Assembly: GCF_003666685.1 (NCBI RefSeq) | Contig: NZ_RCIZ01000001.1 | Location: 310,001-374,000, forward strand | DNA: 64,000 nucleotides | Direction: 5' to 3' | Origin: Mesorhizobium sp. YM1C-6-2 | GTDB lineage: Bacteria; Pseudomonadota; Alphaproteobacteria; Rhizobiales; Rhizobiaceae | Part shown: positions 45,312 to 52,821 of the stretch, piece after piece | How positions within the stretch are numbered: position 1 is the first letter of the stretch | Layout: each line of letters begins with the position of its first letter | Position numbers and translations under genes: made by a program | The notes under the pieces: model-generated | Seen by the model: only the letters and a program-made list of their open reading frames with translations | Told to the model about the DNA's origin: nothing | Database searches by the model: none

Positions 45312-45662
45312 GGCCGGAGACCTTTTGGCCGCCTCGGAGCCTACAAGCAGGCTCCTGACGAGGTGCTGGGCGCCAAGGGCATCACCGAGACCAAGGAGGC
45401 CAAGGAGGGCGCCGGCATCGCCATTACGGGCGGCGCGATCGGGGTTGCTCGCCAGCAGGTCCAGCAAGTCGCCGATCAGGTTGCAGGAATCCCCGGTCTC
45501 GAATGGCTGTCGACAATCCTTGCGGTGGTCGTGGCGATGCTGGTGATCGGCGGCCTCGCATGGGCGGCGTGGGGTTGGTGGAAGGCGCGCCAGACCGATG
45601 AGGGCGATGTTCAACCGGTTGAGCTCGATCCTACCGATGAAGCCGATCTGGTGCTGGCATGA
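45312..45662 (+). pseudogene. phage endolysin, C-terminal fragment with membrane helix
   Basis: From about 45,312 a frame without a start encodes the C-terminal end of a phage lysozyme-type protein (GRLGAYKQAPDEVLGAKGIT, a linker, then a membrane helix LSTILAVVVAMLVIGGLAW and a short cytoplasmic tail). The catalytic part is missing; sequence further left does not continue it in this frame. An internal ATG at 45,363 could give a 99-residue membrane peptide. It is followed directly by the spanin genes, as in a normal lysis cassette. Confidence 0.6.
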
Positions 45663-45674
45663 AGGCTCTATCTC

Positions 45675-45923
45675 ATGCTCGGCGCGGGCGCCGCGGCCCT
45701 CGTGCTGCTCGCCTGGAGCCATACCGCTGCCTACCGGGCCGGCCGGACCTACGAGCAGGCGGCCTTCGCGGCGAAAATCACCAAGGAGAACGACAATGCG
45801 GGCAACGCGGCTGAGAAATGGCGCACTGATCTTCGCCGCTGCTCTGATGCTGGCGGCGTGTTCGACTTCGAGACCGGCGCCTGTGAGCGTGACGGCCTGC
45901 GCATGGTTGTCGGCACGCCCTGA
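45675..45923 (+). CDS. inner-membrane spanin (Rz-like)
   Basis: Protein of 82 residues with one N-terminal membrane helix (LGAGAAALVLLAW) and a charged coiled-coil-like segment (YEQAAFAAKITKENDNAGNAAEKW) ending in two Cys residues. This is the usual layout of a phage i-spanin. It starts right after the endolysin fragment and in the same frame, separated only by a stop. The o-spanin gene lies inside it in another frame. Confidence 0.65.
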   Translation: MLGAGAAALVLLAWSHTAAYRAGRTYEQAAFAAKITKENDNAGNAAEKWRTDLRRCSDAGGVFDFETGACERDGLRMVVGTP

Positions 45924-45939
45924 TTGGCGCCAGAGGTAA
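45796..45939 (+). CDS. outer-membrane spanin lipoprotein (Rz1-like), nested
   Basis: A frame of 47 residues embedded out of frame in the Rz-like gene and running a little past its end. It has a short signal (LIFAAALMLAACS) with a lipobox LAAC, then a Ser/Pro/Arg-rich tail. A nested lipoprotein frame inside Rz is the hallmark of the Rz/Rz1 pair. Despite its small size the lipobox makes it convincing. Confidence 0.65.
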   Translation: MRATRLRNGALIFAAALMLAACSTSRPAPVSVTACAWLSARPDWRQR

Positions 45940-46044
45940 GACGCCCTCTGATCAGTTGAAGATCGACAGCACGGCGGCAGGTCTCTGCGGTGGCGGGATC
46001 TGGACGCGCAGCGAGTGCGCGCAACACGGCCGGGAGAGCCGGCA

Positions 46045-46293
46045 GTGAACGGGGACAAGATCGCAAAGCAGTTTGCCGAGCTTCCCGAGCCGACGCGGAA
46101 GTTCCTGACTGATCTGACCGTGGAGGATGCCAAGGCGCTTGAGGCCGGCATGCCGCTCGTCCGGGCGTTGATCGGCTTCGCCAAGGTATCGAAGTGGATC
46201 ATCATCACGATCCTCGGCATACTCGGCGGCGTGGTGCTGTTTGGAGAGTCTGTGATGAAGATTGCAGCCTGGTTCAAGCCGCCGCCGACATGA
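46045..46293 (+). CDS. phage holin-like small membrane protein
   Basis: Protein of 82 residues from GTG 46045: a soluble, acidic first half (IAKQFAELPEPTRKFLTDLT) and one membrane helix near the C-terminus (IIITILGILGGVVLFG) with a short tail. The place next to spanins supports a holin or lysis regulator. A longer frame from 46015 exists, but the GTG has a better ribosome site (GGGAGAGCC). Confidence 0.55.
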   Translation: MNGDKIAKQFAELPEPTRKFLTDLTVEDAKALEAGMPLVRALIGFAKVSKWIIITILGILGGVVLFGESVMKIAAWFKPPPT

Positions 46294-46323
46294 ATCACTT
46301 CCGACGACATGGCTTCGTTGGCA

Positions 46324-46566
46324 TTAGCTTGTGCGGCTGAAGATCAAGAACGTTGGACCGTTGGGGCGATCTGTATCCCGGTGAAAACGAATATCAGCTT
46401 CATCCCTATGAAAACGAATATCGGCTTCCACGCTCTTTATCGCGCTATCAAGAACTTTGCGCTCTCTGTCCGCGAACGCATCTAACTCCACAGGGAAGGC
46501 ATCGAGAGTCCAAACGGCACCTATCAGCGCTTCACGGTAGATCGACAGGCTTGTAATCACGTCCAT
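46324..46566 (-). CDS. hypothetical protein with 9-residue tandem repeat
   Basis: Frame of 80 residues containing EADIRFHRD twice in a row, encoded by two nearly identical 27-base units (46375-46401 and 46402-46428; three differences). No family recognised. It may be a real small gene or a chance frame over a local duplication. Confidence 0.35.
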   Translation of the reverse strand: MDVITSLSIYREALIGAVWTLDAFPVELDAFADRERKVLDSAIKSVEADIRFHRDEADIRFHRDTDRPNGPTFLIFSRTS

Positions 46567-46593
46567 GTATGTCTCCGCTAAGCATATAAAACG

Positions 46594-47262
46594 CTAGGAG
46601 CGCGCGGGCTCGCGCAGTCCTTTCTGCACAGCCCAGATCGCCGCCTGAGTTCTGTTGTCCACGCCGGCCTTTCTCAGGATTGCCTTGACGTGAACCTTCA
46701 CCGTGGCTTCTGCGATCGACATCTTTCCCGCGATTACCTTGTTCGGGGTGCCAAGTATCAACCAGTTGACTACTTCCAATTCCCGACCGGACAGCAGGCC
46801 ATCATATGGCGCATAGGTGTTTTTTGAGCTTCTGTTTGCCCAGCCCGACGCAACCATCAGTGCGACGATCTGGCTTGGAAACACCTTCTCGCCAAGGGCG
46901 ACCAGTTTTAGCGAGTTGACAAGCGCCTGCGGGGAAATTTCCTCAAGAAGGAATCCGTCTACTCCGCACGCGAAACTGTCCGCGATTTCATCGGCGTCGA
47001 GCGTTTTTGCCAAAAATACCACCCATGGCGGAATAAGGCGCGCCTTCAGCATTTCTATCTGCCCGGAAAGCTCCGACCGGTTGTCAGGCTTCTGGACCAG
47101 CAAAACCACCTGATCTCGTCTGTACGGACCATTCATCTTCGAAACTTCGTCAAGCGAGTCGGCGCCTGTCGCGACAGTGAATACAGTGTCTTCAAGCAGT
47201 AGCGTCAGCGCCGCTCGGAACAGCTTGCTCTGCCCCACAACACACGTATGCATCGTGACCAC
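46594..47262 (-). CDS. LuxR-type response regulator (degenerate receiver)
   Basis: Protein of 222 residues. The N-terminal part has a receiver-like shape but its phosphorylation site is not clear: VLLVQKPDNRSEL stands where the acceptor Asp motif is expected. The C-terminal NarL/LuxR HTH is good (LLSGRELEVVNWLILGTPNKVIAGKMSIAEATVKVHVKAIL, about residues 150-190). It probably regulates independently of phosphorylation or by another signal. Low GC relative to neighbours. Confidence 0.8.
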   Translation of the reverse strand: MVTMHTCVVGQSKLFRAALTLLLEDTVFTVATGADSLDEVSKMNGPYRRDQVVLLVQKPDNRSELSGQIEMLKARLIPPWVVFLAKTLDADEIADSFACGVDGFLLEEISPQALVNSLKLVALGEKVFPSQIVALMVASGWANRSSKNTYAPYDGLLSGRELEVVNWLILGTPNKVIAGKMSIAEATVKVHVKAILRKAGVDNRTQAAIWAVQKGLREPARS

Positions 47263-47453
47263 TCCCTTAGATGGGGCATGACCGACTCCACTCCGGGCGC
47301 CCTCACCGAGCGGGGCTGCGGACCCCGATCAGGTTTGACAGGCGTTCCAGGATGAGCTTTCCGACCCCTGGCGCGACCTATGCTCGTCTTAAGGTAAGCT
47401 ATGCAATTGTACCTACGTCCAGCGGAATAGAGCGTAGGGCCGGCACGACGCAG

Positions 47454-47567
47454 CTACCAAGTCATTCCATCGCCGAGCAGGTACAAAAAGTAGCCAACGA
47501 TAGCCGCCGTCCCGAACAGGAGCACCCAAGACGAGGGCTGCTCGTTCATGCGCTGAATGAATTTCAT
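47454..47567 (-). CDS. 37-residue membrane protein, copy 1
   Basis: Tiny protein starting MKFIQRMNEQPSSW and ending LYLLGDGMTW, one membrane helix (VLLFGTAAIVGYFLYLL). A paralog of the same length lies at 49273-49386 and agrees at most positions, including the leader before the start. Conservation of both frames supports a real gene. Function unknown. Confidence 0.65.
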   Translation of the reverse strand: MKFIQRMNEQPSSWVLLFGTAAIVGYFLYLLGDGMTW

Positions 47568-47693
47568 CAGTACTTTCTGCGCTGCTAAGCGCGTCCGAGC
47601 CCCGTAAGCGCGGAATGGCGAATGGTATCGCCCCGTCGGTAACACTAGCGCCCACTAAAGGTTCCAGGTCAAGCTGGTCTGCAAAAAGAAAGT

Positions 47694-48020
47694 TTACGGT
47701 CGTTTCCCGTATTCATGGCGGTATGCGTCGTTGTGACGGCGTTTTCGCAGCTTTCTAAGAAGGACGCCGCCGATAAAGGCCACTGCTCCTGCGCCGATCA
47801 GGAGCACAGGATAGGACAGAAAGTTGAGGCCATAAAATAAGCCGACGATCCAACAAGCGATCCCAAGAACAACAATGGCGATAAGGCCATAGAGTATCGA
47901 CGATCCTTCTGGCTGTGGTGCGTATAGCTCGGCGGCATTCCGCGATTCCTTGCTACGCTTCTTTTCCGCCAAAGAGCCGTTTCTTTCGTCGCGATGTGTG
48001 GCCCATCTTATTGAGAACAT
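47694..48020 (-). CDS. small membrane protein
   Basis: Frame of up to 108 residues with two to three membrane helices (LIAIVVLGIACWIVGLFYG and LLIGAGAVAFIGGVLL) and a basic tail (LRKLRKRRHNDAYRHEYG). Actual start may be an internal codon. No family recognised; it may be a stress-linked membrane protein like its neighbours. Confidence 0.55.
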   Translation of the reverse strand: MFSIRWATHRDERNGSLAEKKRSKESRNAAELYAPQPEGSSILYGLIAIVVLGIACWIVGLFYGLNFLSYPVLLIGAGAVAFIGGVLLRKLRKRRHNDAYRHEYGKRP

Positions 48021-48339
48021 GCTGTCCTCCTTCGCCTACACAGATGGGGATTGTCGGCGTTATACGCCATAAATGAGTTTAGCGGCTCTACCCGTTCAAC
48101 TCCATTGCGCCGGATCTTGCGAGAATTAATTCCGATCGCTAGGAACCTGAGCTTCCGAATGCTGTTGGGGTAGCGGTCGATGACGTCGACCATGGGTTAA
48201 GCCAAATCAGGACCGCTGCTTATAACCCCCCTCAATATCCAGGCGGCCTTTTAATCTCCCTTCTCATAACATTGTGTATAGCGCTGCCTCCTAAAAGGTT
48301 TAGGTTGTCATGTCGCCCCTCCTCAACGGCACGGGGGCG
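48021..48339. other. gap without convincing genes
   Basis: A 61-residue minus-strand frame (48008-48193) has no family features and no clear ribosome site. Nothing else recognised. Confidence 0.4.
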
Positions 48340-48385
48340 CTTGGAAGAGGTCAACACGCTTTCGCCCCGAACAGGAGAAACGCGC
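48340..48385 (+). promoter_or_regulatory. leader conserved with that of the paralog at 59194
   Basis: The 46 bases before the start share blocks in the same order with the leader at 59,145-59,193: GGAAG, then CACA/AACAC, GCTTTCGCCC, and AGGAGAAACG versus AGGGAGGAAAGCG. This is more than ribosome-site likeness and may be a promoter or mRNA control element. Confidence 0.5.
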
Positions 48386-48610
48386 ATGTCTTCCAACATT
48401 CACAATTATCCTCGAAGATCTATGATTATGTCAGCGGCGGTTGAGCAGTACTGCGATGACTGCGGTATCGTTGAGATACAGGAGCGCGGCTATGTCACCG
48501 AAATAGTAAATTCGTTGTTTGATCTAGGGACCATACGTCCGGAGGCTCTGCGGCAGGGCCTGGAGGACGTTATGGGCAAAGCACACCCATTCAGGCTGAC
48601 GCTGTCATAG
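48386..48610 (+). CDS. small conserved protein, paralog 1 (AVEQYC-DCGI type)
   Basis: Protein of 74 residues. Residues about 18-60 (AVEQYCDDCGIVEIQERGY, then VNSLFDLGT and LRQGLEDVMG) are shared with the 70-residue protein at 59194-59406. Two Cys three apart could bind a metal. Ribosome site AGGAGA. No known family name. The conserved leader is listed separately. Confidence 0.65.
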   Translation: MSSNIHNYPRRSMIMSAAVEQYCDDCGIVEIQERGYVTEIVNSLFDLGTIRPEALRQGLEDVMGKAHPFRLTLS

Positions 48611-48639
48611 GCGTGGCCGGTTGAATTTCTGGCGGCCCA

Positions 48640-48822
48640 CTAGGCGTTTCGCGCACTCATGTAAGCGTCGAGTTTCGCGCGTGAAGGACCGTATCTCTTG
48701 ATGATGGTTTTTGCCTCGCTCGGCGCGACGCCGTACTTTTTCGCGAAGTCGGCAACCCCGTAGGTCTGATCTCGGGCGACAAGCTTACGATCTTCCTTGG
48801 TCTTCGATTTGTTGTCAGCCAT
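48640..48822 (-). CDS. DUF3606 domain protein
   Basis: Protein of 60 residues covering a DUF3606 domain: MADNKSKTKEDRKLVARDQ, then YGVADFAKKYGV and AKTIIKRYGPSRAKLDAYM. This resembles an HTH-like helical pair, so DNA binding is possible. Rhizobia usually carry several copies; a decayed one is at about 52,661-52,821. Confidence 0.85.
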   Translation of the reverse strand: MADNKSKTKEDRKLVARDQTYGVADFAKKYGVAPSEAKTIIKRYGPSRAKLDAYMSARNA

Positions 48823-48884
48823 TTTGCTCTCCCATGCGGCCTTGCCGGTTTTCTAGGGTCCTGGCGCCCTGAACGCCCAGAGGG

Positions 48885-49265
48885 CTAGATCAACTGATTG
48901 CGGTCCTTCGTCGCCTTGGCTCGACGCCGCGTCCCGGCTGTGTCGTTGTCGATACGTCGCTGGGATTCGGTGCGTGGCCCGGTTGCGATTGCGCCGCCTT
49001 CGTTCTCCCAGCGATCGAGTGCTTTCCGCTTCACCTTGGCATGCCCTTTGTGCGAGTCGTGATCGATATCGAATCCCGCCGTGGCGGCTTCGCTCGATAT
49101 CGCCTCTTCCAGATCGGAATCAGAGATATCCAGATCGGGAAAGATGTTGCGGACCGCGCCCAAGGCTTCCGCGGTTGCAAACGGCCGCGCTTCGTTTTGA
49201 CATTCGTTCAGAAACGCGGCGATCGCAGCGCGGACTTCCGGTGAAATGGAGCGCTTTGTTGGCAT
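48885..49265 (-). CDS. hypothetical protein
   Basis: Protein of 126 residues, polar, with an N-terminal helical part (EVRAAIAAFLNECQNEARPF), an Asp/Ser/Glu-rich middle and a basic disordered tail. No motif recognised. It lies seven bases downstream of a 37-residue membrane gene on the same strand, so the two probably form an operon. Confidence 0.6.
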   Translation of the reverse strand: MPTKRSISPEVRAAIAAFLNECQNEARPFATAEALGAVRNIFPDLDISDSDLEEAISSEAATAGFDIDHDSHKGHAKVKRKALDRWENEGGAIATGPRTESQRRIDNDTAGTRRRAKATKDRNQLI

Positions 49266-49272
49266 GGCCTGC

Positions 49273-49386
49273 TTACCAGGTCAGTCCGTTGCCGACGAGA
49301 TAGAGAAGGTACCCAACGATAGCCACGGTCCCGAACAGCAGAAACCACGACGTTGGCTGGTCGTTCATACGCCGGAAGAATTCCAT
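49273..49386 (-). CDS. 37-residue membrane protein, copy 2
   Basis: Tiny membrane protein, starting MEFFRRMNDQPTSW and ending LYLVGNGLTW, parallel to copy 1 at 47454-47567. The bases just upstream (TTCTGCGC, GCGCGTCCG) are also shared. A hypothetical gene follows on the same strand. Function unknown. Confidence 0.65.
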   Translation of the reverse strand: MEFFRRMNDQPTSWFLLFGTVAIVGYLLYLVGNGLTW

Positions 49387-49598
49387 GTGAGTATCTTTCT
49401 GCGCCGCTTAAGCGCGTCCGGTCAGATTGGCGGCCGGAGAAGCGAAAGATATCGCTGCAGCGATAATGCAGGGAACGAGTTAACGTTCCTCCGCCGGGCC
49501 CTGCTTTCAAGCTTTCTTTTGTACGGGCCGGAACCTTGTTGGCCGGCGTCTCTTGTCTGGATGGGATCGCGAGGCGGTCCTAGATGTCAAAAGCGACG

Positions 49599-49633
49599 AA
49601 AGCCCGTCATCGCTGGGATGGCGGGCTTTTTTC
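49599..49633 (+). terminator. strong rho-independent terminator
   Basis: Perfect arms AAAGCCCG (49599-49606) and CGGGCTTT (49622-49629), extended by CATC/GATG around a small loop and followed by T6. It would stop transcripts from the left. Confidence 0.8.
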
Positions 49634-49648
49634 AGACAAGGATACAAC

Positions 49649-49852
49649 ATGCGCCCCAACGCTCGACGGTTCGCCGAGCAGTGGCTAGACGAGCACGCCG
49701 CTGAAACGGGAGTCGAAAACGTGTCGGTGAAGGACTTGGCCGATCGGCTCACCGCGATGGGTGAAGCGCGGGGAATTGCGGCCGAGGATTTCGGCGACGA
49801 TGGTGGGCGTCTACTAGAAATGATCCTCTCGGCTGTTGACCGGAGTAGATAG
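49649..49852 (+). CDS. small hypothetical protein
   Basis: Protein of 67 residues from ATG 49649: an acidic helical protein (RFAEQWLDEHAAETGVENVS ... LLEMILSAVDRSR) of unknown family. It starts just after the terminator hairpin, so its promoter must lie within the hairpin region or further upstream. Likely a real gene by composition. Confidence 0.5.
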   Translation: MRPNARRFAEQWLDEHAAETGVENVSVKDLADRLTAMGEARGIAAEDFGDDGGRLLEMILSAVDRSR

Positions 49853-50411
49853 CTTATAGACCGAGTTATTTAGGTCACTGATCCAAGTCATCACTCTCTA
49901 GCGGGAGTAAATTCCCTCGCGGGAGTAAATTGTCGCCATCTCGGTAGCTGTATACGATGCAGCGCCATAAACGCCCAGGCACGGATCAGGAGGGCGAATG
50001 GGCGGCGCCGAATGAAATACGATGGTTTGACAGTTACCGGGACCGTCGCGATTTTGCTCGGTGTTGCGCTGGCGATCTATTTGCTCGCTGGACTGGCGGG
50101 TTGGCTACCCTGAAGGGGGGCCTGGTTAAAAGCGCGCGCAACCGCCTCGTATGTGTTAGGGTGTGGGTTGAAAACACCATCCGACCTGCCTTTCTGGCTA
50201 GGCATCGCTTGTAGCGTTGGGATGATCGCTTTGGGTGTAACATGGATCACATTGCTTTTTTTGGGCTTCGCCTAAACGTAAGATAGACAAGGTGTGGCGA
50301 GCGGGATTAACCGGTCTTGCCCCCAGTCTGGGTATGGCTTCTTGGGGCCCTTCTCCGGTCGTCGCTAAATCCTCATATTCATCGAGCGCTCCCTTTGCCT
50401 CTTCATAGGCC
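49853..50411. other. sparse region with an 18-base tandem repeat
   Basis: Apart from the tiny frame at 50012-50113 no intact gene. Two copies of GCGGGAGTAAATT stand at 49901-49913 and 49919-49931 (18-base period). On the minus strand about 50,200-50,411 a frame with AYEEAKGALDEYEDL looks coding but has no start. Confidence 0.45.
50012..50113 (+). CDS. 33-residue membrane protein
   Basis: MKYDGLTVTGTVAILLGVAL, then AIYLLAGLAGWLP: one clear membrane helix and a short polar start. No strong ribosome site. The composition resembles other tiny membrane genes in this region, so it may be real. Confidence 0.4.
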   Translation: MKYDGLTVTGTVAILLGVALAIYLLAGLAGWLP

Positions 50412-50642
50412 TTAGCGAAGCTGCGCTTCGATGATCTCCCGAGCCGCTTCGTAGATAGGCTGTACTTCAGGCTCCCCGCCTTGGTGAGTTTCCAGCAAGA
50501 ACAGGGCCTGTTCGTACATCTCACGAACCTCTCGGTCCGACAGAGTGCCTTTCGCGCCCAGCATCCCGATCAGGGCGGCCAGGATAGCCGCCGATGAAAG
50601 GTCGCTCGCGGCAAGGGCATCGATACGGGGATCGCGGTTCAT
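50412..50642 (-). CDS. hypothetical protein
   Basis: Protein of 76 residues, helical and acidic (IAALIGMLGAKGTLSDREV, then YEQALFLLETHQGG and AAREIIEAQLR). It overlaps the upstream gene by four bases (ATGA), so the two are co-translated. Family unknown. Confidence 0.6.
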   Translation of the reverse strand: MNRDPRIDALAASDLSSAAILAALIGMLGAKGTLSDREVREMYEQALFLLETHQGGEPEVQPIYEAAREIIEAQLR

Positions 50643-50836
50643 GTGTTCGCGTCCGGCCTAACAATGACGATGCTGCCCGGCTCGATCTTGGCATCCACGT
50701 AGCCAATGGCGACCAGAATTTCCAAAGCAGTTTCCGGGTCAACGGTGATATTGAACCTTACCTTACAATTGTCCTTCTTCAGGCGCTCCACCGTCGATGC
50801 ATTATAAAGCTGCGGGAAGGGAACAACTTCACCCAC
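50639..50836 (-). CDS. hypothetical protein
   Basis: Protein of 65 residues (MGEVVPFPQLYNASTVERL, then VRFNITVDPETALEILVAIG), an alpha-beta pattern of unknown family. It is the first of a coupled pair with the 76-residue gene; a 27-residue membrane gene lies just upstream. Confidence 0.6.
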   Translation of the reverse strand: MGEVVPFPQLYNASTVERLKKDNCKVRFNITVDPETALEILVAIGYVDAKIEPGSIVIVRPDANT

Positions 50837-50851
50837 GGTCGAACTCCAGCC

Positions 50852-50935
50852 TTAGGCGCGGGACAGCATGTAGAGAGCCACGGCTGCAATAACTACGCAT
50901 CCTGCAAGCAGGCCCATCGCCGTCGTATTGGTCAT
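50852..50935 (-). CDS. 27-residue membrane protein
   Basis: MTNTTAMGLLAGCVVIAAVA then LYMLSRA: one membrane helix. A CCAAGGTACC sequence upstream is a fair ribosome site. It lies 15 bases before the 65-residue gene, so it could lead that operon. Confidence 0.45.
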   Translation of the reverse strand: MTNTTAMGLLAGCVVIAAVALYMLSRA

Positions 50936-51106
50936 GATTGGGGTACCTTGGTGGACGACCACCCAACGGGCGCTGCGCACCCTGGGTGTAGGTTTCTTAG
51001 CACTTCTTAGAAACGAATGGCAGGCGCGTCATTGAGCTACGACGGGCTTTTCGTTTGCGCGCAATTCTCTGTATGGTGCGCGTTTTTGAACGGGATTTCG
51101 TGAAAT

Positions 51107-51382
51107 ATGGAAGACAAGCGTTTTGACAATCCGGTGCATGTCATGATCGGCGGCGCGGGAAATGTCAGGATTGTATCATCCACCAGAGAGGCCTCGGAAT
51201 GCCTGCTCAAATACCGTTGGCCTAAGGGCACCGGCCCGAAACACCGTAGCGCTCGTAAAGCTTGTCTCGACGTGTTGGCAGGCCTGAAAAAGACCACTGC
51301 CGCCCGCCGGGCGTTCGAGGCCGCAGCTAAGGAAAGCGGGTTATTGGTGTCCTACTCCAAATCTGGAACGTCGCCCGCCTGA
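51107..51382 (+). CDS. DUF982 domain protein
   Basis: Protein of 91 residues with a DUF982 core: PVHVMIGGAGNVRIVSS, TREASECLLKYRWP, then ARKACLDVLAGLKKTTAARRAFEAAAKESG. The family is common in rhizobia, often in several copies. Function unknown. Another member is at 57429-57746. It converges with and overlaps the gene at 51352. Confidence 0.82.
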   Translation: MEDKRFDNPVHVMIGGAGNVRIVSSTREASECLLKYRWPKGTGPKHRSARKACLDVLAGLKKTTAARRAFEAAAKESGLLVSYSKSGTSPA

Positions 51383-51570
51383 AACAATACAGTCGGCTCC
51401 CCGTACTCTCCGAGCGCGGGATTGGCCTCGCGGTTCCAGGCAATGACGCCGGCATGCTTGGTCGCCAGCGATTTGGCCGTCCGGATCGCACGCTCCTCGT
51501 TCTGCTGCTCGGCAGGTCCGAAGACCGTTTGCAGGTCGCCATTCTCGTCACGGTCGAAGGCCATCACCAC
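51352..51570 (-). CDS. hypothetical protein
   Basis: Protein of 72 residues: MVMAFDRDENGDLQTVFGPA, an AIRTAKSLATKHAGVIAWNR helix-strand unit, then VLFQAGDVPDLE. Such short proteins are widespread in rhizobia and have no known role. Its end overlaps the convergent DUF982 gene by 31 bases. Confidence 0.65.
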   Translation of the reverse strand: MVMAFDRDENGDLQTVFGPAEQQNEERAIRTAKSLATKHAGVIAWNREANPALGEYGEPTVLFQAGDVPDLE

Positions 51571-51613
51571 GATCAGTTTCGGTTACTTCTGTTGGGGCAA
51601 AAGGCTCGCCACG

Positions 51614-51901
51614 TCAGTTGATCCGCTTCGTGGGGTCAATGAACTGGAACTCCAGGAACACATGGAAATCCGTCAATGCCCCGAATTCCATCTTGGCGGC
51701 AATCTCGCCGGGTGCCGGGATCGTCTTCAGCGCCGGTAGAACGACGAAACGTCCGGACCCGGATTTGTGGCTCTCATGAATTTGCCACGTGTAGTCTGGA
51801 AAGCGCGCGATCAGCGCGGACAGCACCGCCTTGTGCAGTTCTGGGTCTTCGAACTTTGGCCCGGCCGGCAACACGACCACATAGTCCTTGCAGACTTCCA
51901 T
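51614..51901 (-). CDS. hypothetical protein
   Basis: Protein of 95 residues (MEVCKDYVVVLPAGPKFEDP ... FHVFLEFQFIDPTKRIN), mixed alpha-beta and soluble. No family recognised. It diverges from the secreted-protein gene at 52048. Confidence 0.6.
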   Translation of the reverse strand: MEVCKDYVVVLPAGPKFEDPELHKAVLSALIARFPDYTWQIHESHKSGSGRFVVLPALKTIPAPGEIAAKMEFGALTDFHVFLEFQFIDPTKRIN

Positions 51902-52003
51902 GCAGGATCGTCGTTCAGCGGCCGAGCTAAGTCAAGGCGGCAGCTTTTCGGTGGGACAGCCGCGCCGTCTTGGCGTGACGACAATTCAACGCGGTCGTCG
52001 CAG

Positions 52004-52028
52004 GGAACCAAGCAACTCTCAGACTGTT
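52004..52028 (+). promoter_or_regulatory. EcfG-like promoter candidate
   Basis: GGAAC, 16 bases, TGTT (one mismatch to CGTT), ending about 20-25 bases before the start of the small secreted protein. Confidence 0.45.
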
Positions 52029-52047
52029 AGGTTTTGGGCACCTCACA

Positions 52048-52374
52048 GTGATAATGAAAATCACCCGGACTTTGCTACTAGCAGCATCGCTTTCGCTCGG
52101 CGCTGGCACCGCCATGGCAGCTTGCCCGGATACTTCGGCCGGCAAAGATGTAAACAAGACCGCCGGCATCGCCAAAGACGGCTCTCATGCACCGCTGGAA
52201 GGCGCCGAGCCAAGTGGGAACAAAACAGCTGCTAAGGATGGCGGGACTATGCCTCTCGCAACCGAAGAGGGCGGCGGCAACAAGGACTTGGCAACTTCGC
52301 AGCAAGACGTTGAGGCTCAGCAGGACGGTGAGAAGACTGCGGCGGCTAAGGCGGATGACGATAACTGCAAATGA
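52048..52374 (+). CDS. small secreted protein (YjbE-like annotation in rhizobia)
   Basis: Protein of 108 residues with a signal peptide (LLLAASLSLGAGTAMA) and a mature part that is almost wholly disordered, rich in Asp, Lys, Gly and Thr, with DGSHAPLEGAEPSG and NLATSQQDVEAQQ-like (DLATSQQDVEAQQDGEKT) segments. I recall rhizobial homologs labelled exopolysaccharide production protein YjbE; that label is uncertain. Start may be 52048 or 52054. A Cys at each end of the mature part could form a disulfide. Confidence 0.65.
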   Translation: MIMKITRTLLLAASLSLGAGTAMAACPDTSAGKDVNKTAGIAKDGSHAPLEGAEPSGNKTAAKDGGTMPLATEEGGGNKDLATSQQDVEAQQDGEKTAAAKADDDNCK

Positions 52375-52503
52375 CGAGCCGTTGACCGCGCCGGAGGCAG
52401 TCCTTGTCCTCGCGCCGCCTTGACCACAGCTAGACTTCTTGAAGGCCGGCCGATTAAACTCCACTCGCAAACCCCTGCTCCTCCTGCCTTGTTGGCATCC
52501 CGG

Positions 52504-52620
52504 CTAGCGGGGCTCTTTTTTTATGTCGTGGGTACAAAAGGCGCCGAGCAGCCATGCCGCAACGACCAGGCTGAAGCCGATCACTGCGGCGCCCGCCAAA
52601 AGCAGTTTGTCTCGCTTCAC
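52504..52620 (-). CDS. 38-residue membrane protein
   Basis: Frame VKRDKLLLAGAAVIGFSLVV (GTG start at 52620), then AAWLLGAFCTHDIKKEPR: one membrane helix flanked by charged ends. The codon pattern is clean but the ribosome site is weak. Confidence 0.45.
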   Translation of the reverse strand: MKRDKLLLAGAAVIGFSLVVAAWLLGAFCTHDIKKEPR

Positions 52621-52660
52621 CGGTTATCTCTAGGCAATTCCTCGCCGACCTCTTCGTCGA

Positions 52661-52821
52661 TTACGAAGCCATCAGACAGTCGCGGCCTGCCTGGCGCGGC
52701 GTTGCGGATCGGGCATGGCTTGCCGGGGGCGCCAACTGGCGCGCCTGCTCTGCCGTGACGCCCGTTTCCTTGGCAAGATGCTGCACCTCATAGTCCTGGC
52801 CGCCTGCAACGCGGTCGTCCC
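52661..52821 (-). pseudogene. DUF3606 remnant
   Basis: The minus-strand frame DDRVAGGQDYEVQHLAKETG followed by VTAEQARQL is the middle of a DUF3606 domain. The N-terminus is cut off by a stop (just before WDDRV) and after QARQL the sequence no longer matches. A decayed relative of the intact gene at 48640. Confidence 0.5.

Noticed and set aside
47271-47588. Plus-strand frame of 105 codons
   Set aside because: Lies antisense to the conserved 37-residue membrane gene and lacks family features.
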